The notes under the pieces are model-generated. The model was given only the letters and a program-made list of their open reading frames with translations, was not told where the DNA came from and made no database searches. Of a stretch of 17,079 nt of DNA, positions 7,741 to 13,795 are shown one piece after another. The translations under genes were made by a program, and so were the position numbers. Position 1 is the stretch's first letter, and every line of letters starts with the position of its first letter. Source of the DNA: JBGTLW01 sp041743835 (GTDB taxonomy: Bacteria > Planctomycetota > Phycisphaerae > Phycisphaerales > Phycisphaeraceae); the NCBI GenBank assembly GCA_041743835.1, contig JBGTLW010000351.1, positions 1 through 17,079 of the forward strand, given 5' to 3'.

Positions 7741-8907
7741 CTATGTCGGCTCGGGATTGTAACGCATCAGTCTCTCGTACAACTCGGCCCCGCGCTCGAT
7801 GGCCGGGATGCTGACCCACTCATCTCGGGTGTGCGCCGCCTGAGCACCGCCGGGCCCGAGCACCAGTGTCGGCAGGCCTGCGGCCGCGGTGTAAGCCGCG
7901 TGCGTGGCGAACGGTGCACCAAGGGCCAGTGTCGGCAAGCCTATCTCCCGCAAAACGGCCTGAGCCGCGGGCAGCAGCAACGGCTTGCTCAGATCGGGGC
8001 CGAAAGGCGGGTGCGCGATCATTTGCGTCAAGACATAATCCACATGCAGCAACTCATCGAGCATGTATCGCAGCGCCGGCTCGACCTGATGCGGGTCCTC
8101 AGCGGGGGTGACGCGGCGATCGATGGTGATGGTGCACTGATCGGGCACGATGTTGGGGGAGCTGCCGCCGCTGATCATGTTCACGGTGCAGACCGGGGCG
8201 CCGGTCATCGGGTGGTCGTCCTGCAAGGCCGGCGCGTATCGGGACTCGATCGCGTCGATGACCTTGACCATCGCGCTGATCGCTGAGCGGCCCTCGTGTG
8301 GGACGGAAGAGTGTGCCGCGATGCCGCGCGTCGTCAGCGTCCATCGGACGCAGCCGTTGTGCGCCACGATAGGGCGGAAGTCGGTCGGCTCGCCGACGAT
8401 GACACCCCAAGGCTCGAAGCCAAGCGATGGGTAATCGTGGTCGATAAACGCCTGCACGCCGCGCATGGCGACTTCCTCATCCACACTGAACAGCAGGGCG
8501 ACGTTGTTGGGTTTGTTCCCGCTGCCTTGGGCGTACTGCCGCAGGGCCCAGAGCATCGCGGCTCCCGTGCCCTTGGTGTCGCAGGTGCCCCGGCCCAGCA
8601 TCTTCTTGCCCTCGATCTTGCCGCCAAATGGGTCGATGGTCATCCCCTCGACCGCCACGGTGTCCAGGTGGCTGTCGAACAGCAGCCACGGCAAGGCAGG
8701 ATCGACCAGACAGGTCACGAGCAATTGATCGCATTGCCCCGGCACAGGATGCCGTGAGGTTTTCAGCCCCCATGCCTTGGCGATGTCTCCGAGAATCTTG
8801 ACTAGCACCCCTTCCCCGCCGGCATTGCCGGGGAGGTCCGCGTTCACGCTGTTGACCCGGACCATCCGCTGCAGCAGGTCGATGACACTGGTGGGATTGC
8901 CTTGCAT
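7741..8907 (-). CDS. M20 family metallopeptidase (ArgE/DapE/carboxypeptidase G2-like)
   Basis: This is a 388-residue amidohydrolase of the M20 family, which uses two zinc ions to remove acyl groups from amino acids or to cleave small peptides. The metal-site residues are visible: FDSHLDT (His80 and bridging Asp82), GRGTCDTKG (Asp110 region), SVDEE (Glu144 as catalytic base, Glu145 as ligand), GEPT (Glu173) and AAHTRDE (His359). The lid or dimerisation domain shows GIAAHSSVPHEGRSA (195-209, with His199). The substrate cannot be read from the sequence: acetylornithine deacetylase, succinyl-diaminopimelate desuccinylase and dipeptidase are all possible. ArgJ in the same window makes an ArgE role less necessary. 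The start at 8907 is chosen for its GAAGG site. The open frame upstream to 9246 lies inside the MBL-fold gene. The gap to that gene is 53 bases, so co-transcription is likely. Confidence 0.9.
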   Translation of the reverse strand: MQGNPTSVIDLLQRMVRVNSVNADLPGNAGGEGVLVKILGDIAKAWGLKTSRHPVPGQCDQLLVTCLVDPALPWLLFDSHLDTVAVEGMTIDPFGGKIEGKKMLGRGTCDTKGTGAAMLWALRQYAQGSGNKPNNVALLFSVDEEVAMRGVQAFIDHDYPSLGFEPWGVIVGEPTDFRPIVAHNGCVRWTLTTRGIAAHSSVPHEGRSAISAMVKVIDAIESRYAPALQDDHPMTGAPVCTVNMISGGSSPNIVPDQCTITIDRRVTPAEDPHQVEPALRYMLDELLHVDYVLTQMIAHPPFGPDLSKPLLLPAAQAVLREIGLPTLALGAPFATHAAYTAAAGLPTLVLGPGGAQAAHTRDEWVSIPAIERGAELYERLMRYNPEPT

Positions 8908-8910
8908 AGT

Positions 8911-8916
8911 TCCTTC
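8911..8916 (-). promoter_or_regulatory. Ribosome binding site of the M20 peptidase gene
   Basis: The minus strand reads GAAGGA three bases before the ATG at 8907, or GAAGG with a four-base spacer. The spacing is short but the site supports this start over upstream in-frame codons inside the neighbouring gene. Confidence 0.5.
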
Positions 8917-8960
8917 AGGATACCCTTTCGTGCAGCGGGACCACCATTGAATCGGAGGAA

Positions 8961-9632
8961 TCACCTGCCGCGACGCATCGGGTTGCTCAGCAGGTTGTCG
9001 TAGCCGGGGACAATCATGTCCGCGATCTCGATGGCCTCCACAAAACTCTCCTGAGCCTGCTCGATGTCCACCGCGCCGCGGAGCACCCGCCCGTGTTCGA
9101 GGTGTTCCACGGTTGCCACGGCCGGCCCGGCGATCAGCGTCGTGCTGGTTGGCTGACTCAGCAGCAGCCCGCACGTGCCTGGCGTCACGCCGGGCAGCGG
9201 GAACAGGTCCACCCGCTTTGCGATCCGATCCGGCGCGTTGACACAACGCTTGAGCAGGGCGATTTCCTGTTGCAGCGTGGCTTGCAACTCTTCATCCTCC
9301 GCTTCGCGGAAGTTCTGCACCAGAGCCGCACCGACCGCCTCGCGTTCCCGCTCGCAGATCAGCCACTTCGCATCGGGGAACGCGGTGATACCCCAGCGGT
9401 TCTCGGGGCGGAAGCAGGTGAGGAAGACCTCGGTAATGTCATCGGGAGTCAGGCCCGCCCGCTCACCCAGGCGGGCAGCGACGACCTGTGGGGGCAGGCC
9501 GGGGTCCACGAGGATGCGATGGCCGTCGGTCTCGATCAGCGTGGTCGTCGCGTGTGGCGTGCGGGCCGAGCCTTGCCGCTCCCATAGCTCATGCACAGCC
9601 AGGGCACCGATACTGATGATGCGATAATTCAT
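8961..9632 (-). CDS. Metallo-beta-lactamase-fold protein lacking the metal ligands (probable pseudoenzyme)
   Basis: The 223-residue protein follows the metallo-beta-lactamase fold in order: a first strand pair with TTTLIETDGHRILVDPG (29-45), then the position of the HxHxDH motif, the PGHTPGH loop, the GDA strand and the final PGH. The metal ligands are changed at every site. LTCFRPENRWG (71-81) replaces LTHFHPDHxxG, giving Cys73, Arg75, Glu77 and Asn78. PGVTPGT (147-153) replaces PGHTPGH. AGPAV (168-172) replaces the aspartate strand GDA. VPGYDN (208-213) replaces VPGHDN. The frame is intact and the fold landmarks are kept, so it looks maintained rather than decayed. Function is unknown, perhaps ligand binding or a regulatory role. 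It lies between coaD and the M20 gene, same strand, with no visible Shine-Dalgarno before the ATG at 9632. Confidence 0.75.
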   Translation of the reverse strand: MNYRIISIGALAVHELWERQGSARTPHATTTLIETDGHRILVDPGLPPQVVAARLGERAGLTPDDITEVFLTCFRPENRWGITAFPDAKWLICEREREAVGAALVQNFREAEDEELQATLQQEIALLKRCVNAPDRIAKRVDLFPLPGVTPGTCGLLLSQPTSTTLIAGPAVATVEHLEHGRVLRGAVDIEQAQESFVEAIEIADMIVPGYDNLLSNPMRRGR

Positions 9633-9673
9633 GGGTTTGACGCTCGCGGTCGGGCGGTGGCTTCAGGCAATGC

Positions 9674-9696
9674 GGGGGGGGTGGGGGTGAGGGGGG
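9674..9696 (+). other. G-run cluster, possible G-quadruplex, between coaD and the MBL-fold gene
   Basis: The plus strand carries runs of eight, five and six guanines separated by T and TGA. The eight-base run can supply two tracts, which allows a four-tract quadruplex. Both flanking genes are on the minus strand, so the RNA carries the C-rich version and the guanines are on the template strand. The gap between the two genes is 71 bases. A biological role is not shown. Confidence 0.35.
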
Positions 9697-9703
9697 TCAG
9701 CCC

Positions 9704-10261
9704 TTATTCCTTGAGATGGTCTTTGTGGGTCCATGGCAGAGCCCCGCCCAGGTCCGCTTTGCGCTGCTTGAGCCGGCGCAGCACCACCGAAGGGATCAGC
9801 CGGTGCAAGCGATCCACATCCCCCCCCGAGGCGATCTGCTTGATGAGGGTGGAACTGGTGAAGGCGTATTGTTCGCCGGACATGATGAAAACAGTTTCGA
9901 TATCGGTGAGCGCGCGGTTGGTCAGCGCGAGTTGGAACTCGAAGTTCAGGTCGGTCACGTTGCGAAGGCCACGCAGGATCGCTGTGGCGTTGATGGATTT
10001 GGCAAAATCGACGGTCAGCCCCGCGAATGCCCGCACCTCCACGTTGTCTCCCCCCAGCTCCGCGACCAGCTCACCGATCATGGCGACGCGCTCATCCTGC
10101 GAAAAGATGTCACGCTTGGCGGGGTTCTGCCCGACCGCAACGACCAGCCGGTCGAAGAGGTGTCGGCCACGGTTGATGACATCGAGGTGCCCGTTGGTGA
10201 TCGGGTCGAACGTGCCGGGGAACAGGGCGACTTTGCGGGTTGGCGTGCCGTCTGCATTCAT
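9704..10261 (-). CDS. coaD: Phosphopantetheine adenylyltransferase
   Basis: CoaD transfers AMP from ATP to 4'-phosphopantetheine, forming dephospho-CoA, the penultimate step of coenzyme A synthesis, as a cytosolic hexamer in characterised members. The protein has 185 residues, slightly longer than the usual 160-170 because of a short N-terminal lead and a charged C-terminal tail. It shows PGTFDPITNGHLD (15-27, the nucleotidyltransferase T-x-G-H motif with His25), RGLRNVTDLNFEFQ (97-110) and SSTLIK (136-141, the second ATP-binding signature). The frame is open to 10417, but the extension runs into the lyase gene, and the family N-terminus fits the ATG at 10261. There is no Shine-Dalgarno. An extended -10 element ends seven bases before the start codon, suggesting a leaderless message. 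It follows the lyase gene by 44 bases. Confidence 0.95.
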   Translation of the reverse strand: MNADGTPTRKVALFPGTFDPITNGHLDVINRGRHLFDRLVVAVGQNPAKRDIFSQDERVAMIGELVAELGGDNVEVRAFAGLTVDFAKSINATAILRGLRNVTDLNFEFQLALTNRALTDIETVFIMSGEQYAFTSSTLIKQIASGGDVDRLHRLIPSVVLRRLKQRKADLGGALPWTHKDHLKE

Positions 10262-10268
10262 GGCCGCG

Positions 10269-10277
10269 AGTATAGCA
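10269..10277 (-). promoter_or_regulatory. Extended -10 promoter placed for a leaderless coaD transcript
   Basis: The minus strand reads TGCTATACT, a TGN-extended -10 with five of six consensus bases. The hexamer is separated from the coaD ATG by exactly seven bases, so transcription should begin at or one base before the A of the start codon. The absence of a Shine-Dalgarno sequence fits this. No -35 match is seen. Confidence 0.5.
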
Positions 10278-10305
10278 CCCGGCACGCGACGCCCGTCGCG
10301 CCGGT

Positions 10306-12249
10306 TCAGGAAAACGGTGCCCTGTAGTCGTCGCGGCCGGTTGGGTATTTGCACAGCGAACCGCTGAGGCCTGGCGCGTAGCCATCGGGCACAGCCGGGC
10401 CGAAGGGTCGGCTCCACGCGTACCCGCCTAGCTGCACGCCCACGCCTTCGCTGAGTCTGGTGATCTGGGGCTGAGCGTCGCGGCTGACCGTCATCAGCGC
10501 ATAGATGCCGTGGCGTTGTTTGCCGGTGAAGCGTGCCCGGATGTACGGCCGTCCGGGGTAGTGGACGGTTGTTCCCCCCTGGTAGGTTCGCTTGGAGTCG
10601 GGCATCCGCTCAAGCGTGATCTGTGCGGGAACACTGGCGAGGAAGCAGACACGCATGGTGATGTGGTCCGGCGATGCAAGTGTGAAGCCTCGGCCATCGG
10701 GATCGATCGTTGCGGTGAGGCGGGGGTCGAAGGTTTGTGTCCAGAGCCAGTCGCGCCCGGCTCGGTGGTCGTCGATCTGATCGAGGAGCGCGAGAACCGC
10801 TGGGCAGCCCGAGGCCCCGCTGTAATCCACCGCGACCAGGCGTTCGTGATAGGCGTTGGACACCCTCCGCATGTCCACCCCGAACACCCCGCAGCCGGCC
10901 CCCAGCGCGGCGTCCGCCTCATCGAGCATGATGGGGCCAAGCCCCTTGCTGTCGCCCGATTCGTCGGCGGGGTAGCAGACCGTCTGGTAGGCACGGTCTC
11001 CGCGCGCCTGCCCGCCGCCCATGCACCAGTCGTATCCCAGAGCCATGAAGCGCAGTGAGCCCGCGTCGTCCTGCTTGTGCCCGCCCGCGAAGGTTGTCTT
11101 GGCGTACACGCCGAGGATGGCATCATCGCCGTCGGCATAGCGGTTGCGTGCGAAGTGCAGGCCCTGTCGATGGTCGGTGACGCGGTGGGGCAGCGCGGCA
11201 TCGGGTGGCGTGGGCTCCGCGTCATAGGGGTAGTGAACCAGCGCGAAGAAGTAGCCGCCAAAACCCGGCGCATAGATGCCCGGGCCTTCGTGACCCGACA
11301 GGCGGTCCCACATCCATCGCAACCCCCCGCGCAAGCCCGCGGGCTCACGGCTCGCAAGGTGGATCATGTTGATGGTTGCGTTGTCCTGTGGCCAACTCTG
11401 GCCGGCATCATTCCACGAAAGCATCATCCCCCAGCTACGGGTCGGGTCTGCTAACGCCCCGTCATCTTTAATGCCGGGGCGGTCCGCGGCCGTCGCAAAA
11501 AACGACGCGGCGATGTGCTCGATGCCGGGTATTTGCGATGCGATGTCGTACCCGTCGAAGTTCTTGCACGCGATGATGGCGGGCAGCAGCAAGTCGAACG
11601 TGTACAGCGTGTAGCCCAGCCCCTCGTGATATAGCCCCGCGTTGCCTAGCTGCGTGGCGAAGGCCTTGAGCCGGGCGCGGGACCAGTGGATCAGCTCGGT
11701 CATGTCACAGGGTGCGCTGCCGGGCTGTGTTGGTTTGCCGTGCGCAGCCATGGCCGCCATCACCGCCCCGCTGTGTGAGACAGCCCAGTGGTTGTTCGAC
11801 ACCACGTGCGGGTTGCCGCTGTGCAAGGGGACTTCTTGCTGGGCCTGGGCGCACCAGACCAGCTTGCGGATGAGTGCGGCCTGCCTCTTCTCGTCGAGCG
11901 CGTCATAGCAGCAGGCCGCGACGATCGATCCGAGCATCCCCCAGTGACCGATGGAGAGCTGCGCACCTGTCCAGGCCCGGGTCAGCGTGTCGTAGGCGTC
12001 TGCTGCCCGTGTGGCGTAAGCGCGGTCGCCGGTGATCAGGTAGCCGATCGCGGCACACTGTGCGACAGTTGGCAACGGCTCGCGGTTGTGCCCTTGGGCA
12101 AAGCCGTCATCTTTCAATTGCTGCGCTGTGCGTGCAGCCAGCGGTTCGACGACACGCCAAAGCCCCGCGGCGTGCGGGTGACCTTCCGCCACAGACTGAC
12201 GCAGTTGCCGGGCATCCTCATTGCTGAACCAGATGTTGCTTACAGTCAT
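10306..12249 (-). CDS. Heparinase II/III-like polysaccharide lyase family protein
   Basis: The 647-residue protein has the two-part layout of heparinase II/III and alginate-lyase-type enzymes: an alpha/alpha toroid (about 1-340) and a beta-sandwich part (about 355-640). Landmarks are SIGHWGMLGS (99-108), SNNHWAVSHSG (151-161, the N-N-H active-site segment), YHEGLGYTLYTF (207-218) and, in the second part, GGHKQDDAGSLRFMALG (389-405), which corresponds to the H-x-H-x-D-A-x-S-F stretch but has Gln393 for the second histidine. Such enzymes cleave uronic-acid polysaccharides by beta-elimination. The substrate here is unknown. No signal peptide is visible at the N-terminus (MTVSNIWFSN), which is unusual for this family. 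The ATG lies three bases after the stop of the mutase gene, so the two are almost certainly co-transcribed and perhaps translationally coupled. Confidence 0.82.
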   Translation of the reverse strand: MTVSNIWFSNEDARQLRQSVAEGHPHAAGLWRVVEPLAARTAQQLKDDGFAQGHNREPLPTVAQCAAIGYLITGDRAYATRAADAYDTLTRAWTGAQLSIGHWGMLGSIVAACCYDALDEKRQAALIRKLVWCAQAQQEVPLHSGNPHVVSNNHWAVSHSGAVMAAMAAHGKPTQPGSAPCDMTELIHWSRARLKAFATQLGNAGLYHEGLGYTLYTFDLLLPAIIACKNFDGYDIASQIPGIEHIAASFFATAADRPGIKDDGALADPTRSWGMMLSWNDAGQSWPQDNATINMIHLASREPAGLRGGLRWMWDRLSGHEGPGIYAPGFGGYFFALVHYPYDAEPTPPDAALPHRVTDHRQGLHFARNRYADGDDAILGVYAKTTFAGGHKQDDAGSLRFMALGYDWCMGGGQARGDRAYQTVCYPADESGDSKGLGPIMLDEADAALGAGCGVFGVDMRRVSNAYHERLVAVDYSGASGCPAVLALLDQIDDHRAGRDWLWTQTFDPRLTATIDPDGRGFTLASPDHITMRVCFLASVPAQITLERMPDSKRTYQGGTTVHYPGRPYIRARFTGKQRHGIYALMTVSRDAQPQITRLSEGVGVQLGGYAWSRPFGPAVPDGYAPGLSGSLCKYPTGRDDYRAPFS

Positions 12250-12252
12250 GGT

Positions 12253-13671
12253 TCAGTGCCCGTCATGGACCTTGCCCATCCGCGGTGTGAGATGGTCGAG
12301 CAGTCGCTTGAGGGTCGAGGGGTCTCTGGCTTCGGCGTTGAGGCGGAGCAGTGGCTCGGTGTTCGACGCACGCACGTTGAACCAGTAGCCATCGGTCTCC
12401 CAGCGATCGATGCTGATGCCGTCGAGCTCGTACACCATGTCCGCGCCCTTGCCAAAGTCACGGTTGAGGCTGTCGATGGTCCCCTGCTTGTCGTCGTTGT
12501 CGAAATTGATCTCGCCCGACTGGGGGTACTTTCGGAAGGGGGCGATGAGCTCCGACAACGGCTTGTCCGATTGGCCCAGCACGGAGAGCGCGGCCGCGAG
12601 TGTGATCGCACCCGAGTCGGCGAAGCTGTTGTGCTTGAAGTAAAAGTGGCCCGAGAGCTCGCCACCGAAAATACCACCCGTCTCGCGGAGCTTGGCCTTG
12701 ATGTTCACGTGGCCGACCTTGCTCATGACCGGCTGCCCGCCGAGCGCCGCGATGGTCTCGGGCACGACTTTGGACGAGCGCAGGTCGTACACAATCGCGC
12801 TGCCGGGTTGCTGTTGCAGGAAGTGGTCGGCAAGCCAGGCGGTGAGGTGGTCGCAGCCGCAGACCTCTCCCCGGTCGTCCACGAGCATGCAGCGGTCCGC
12901 GTCGCCGTCGAAGGACGCACCGAGGTCGGCTCCGTGCTGCTTCACACCACGGATCGTGGGGACCATGTTCTCCATCACCAGCGGGTTGGGCTCGTGCGCC
13001 CACTTGTCGGTGTAGGTGTCGTTGATTGTGATGACTTCCACGTTCTGCACGGTGTTGAAGACCTTGGGCACCAGGCTAGTGCCCATGCCGTTGCAGACAT
13101 CGACGAAGACCTTGAGCTTCCGTGCCGGGTTCGGTGACAGGAAGCCCATGACGTGGTCTTTGTATGGCCCCCACAGGTCCATGGGCTCGTAGCCACCGCG
13201 TGGCTCGGGGCAGGGGCCTTCGAGTGATTGTGCGATCTTCTGGATTTCCAGCAGACCCGAATCGCGCCCGACGGGTCGCGCTTCTTCCCCGCTGATCTTA
13301 AAGCCGATGTATTCGATCGGGTTGTGCGACGCGGTGGTCTGGATGCCGCCCAACACGGTGATGCCATCGCGTGCTTTGTTGAGATAGGGGATCGCGAAGT
13401 ACATGAACGAGGTGTCGCACTTGCCCAGGTCGATCACATCCATCCCAACGCCGCGCAAGCCTTTCACCAGCGCCTCGGACATGCTGGGTGCCGCGGGGCG
13501 GTGGTCCCGGCTGACCAGCACGGTGCCCGGCTTGCCGTCGTTGTTCTCGCGGAGGTACTGGCCATAGGCGTACCCGATCCGCCAGGCGATATCCTCATTC
13601 AAGGGGTCTGGGTAGAGGGCGCGGACGTCGTAGGCCTTAAAGACCTTGCCGATGTTGGTGCTCAGGCTCAT
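12253..13671 (-). CDS. Phosphomannomutase / phosphoglucomutase (alpha-D-phosphohexomutase family)
   Basis: The enzyme moves the phosphate between C6 and C1 of hexoses, giving mannose 1-phosphate or glucose 1-phosphate for nucleotide sugars used in envelope and capsule glycans. The 472 residues match the bacterial PMM/PGM (ManB/AlgC) length of about 460. All four signature loops are present: TTASHNP with phosphoserine Ser115, the magnesium loop FDGDADR (Asp255, Asp257, Asp259), the sugar-recognition loop GGELSGH (336-342) and the phosphate-binding loop RASNTEPLLR (434-443). GGELSGH fits a mannose/glucose mutase better than GlmM, which usually has GGEQSGH. The ATG at 13671 has only a distant GAGGA ten bases upstream and a TATATT about 50 bases upstream. 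It is the first gene of the mutase-lyase pair and divergent from the OstA-like gene. Confidence 0.93.
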   Translation of the reverse strand: MSLSTNIGKVFKAYDVRALYPDPLNEDIAWRIGYAYGQYLRENNDGKPGTVLVSRDHRPAAPSMSEALVKGLRGVGMDVIDLGKCDTSFMYFAIPYLNKARDGITVLGGIQTTASHNPIEYIGFKISGEEARPVGRDSGLLEIQKIAQSLEGPCPEPRGGYEPMDLWGPYKDHVMGFLSPNPARKLKVFVDVCNGMGTSLVPKVFNTVQNVEVITINDTYTDKWAHEPNPLVMENMVPTIRGVKQHGADLGASFDGDADRCMLVDDRGEVCGCDHLTAWLADHFLQQQPGSAIVYDLRSSKVVPETIAALGGQPVMSKVGHVNIKAKLRETGGIFGGELSGHFYFKHNSFADSGAITLAAALSVLGQSDKPLSELIAPFRKYPQSGEINFDNDDKQGTIDSLNRDFGKGADMVYELDGISIDRWETDGYWFNVRASNTEPLLRLNAEARDPSTLKRLLDHLTPRMGKVHDGH

Positions 13672-13720
13672 GGTTCAACTATCCTCACATGCCGGGGGAG
13701 AAAAGGGTGTTTGTGCCTCG

Positions 13721-13726
13721 AATATA
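13721..13726 (-). promoter_or_regulatory. Possible -10 element for the phosphomannomutase gene
   Basis: The minus strand reads TATATT, five of six matches to the -10 consensus, in the 124-base divergent region. Transcription would start near 13714, giving a leader of about 43 bases with a GAGGA at 13682-13686. No good -35 is present at normal spacing. Confidence 0.3.
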
Positions 13727-13760
13727 CCGCTCTGGTTGCCCGGCCGCGAACGCGGCACAG

Positions 13761-13789
13761 TTGCCACGCCAATCCTTAACCACGACAAT
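13761..13789 (+). promoter_or_regulatory. Possible -35/-10 promoter placing transcription start on the ATG of the OstA-like gene
   Basis: TTGCCA at 13761-13766 (five of six to TTGACA) is followed after 17 bases by GACAAT at 13784-13789 (four of six to TATAAT). The last base of the -10 is seven positions before the A of the ATG at 13796, so the message would be leaderless. The spacing is ideal but the -10 is weak. Confidence 0.35.
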
Positions 13790-13795
13790 GGCCGG

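Noticed and set aside
8908..9246. In-frame upstream extension of the M20 peptidase (113 extra residues)
   Set aside because: It runs through the MBL-fold gene in another frame on the same strand, looks low-complexity, and the ATG at 8907 has a ribosome site and the family N-terminus.
11788..13137. Long plus-strand open frame of 449 codons opposite the lyase and mutase genes
   Set aside because: It is a GC-driven mirror of two well-supported minus-strand genes and has no protein family features.
13646..13795. Upstream extension of the OstA-like protein by 50 residues
   Set aside because: It would overlap the start of the divergent mutase gene and place the membrane anchor internally. The ATG at 13796 directly precedes the anchor.
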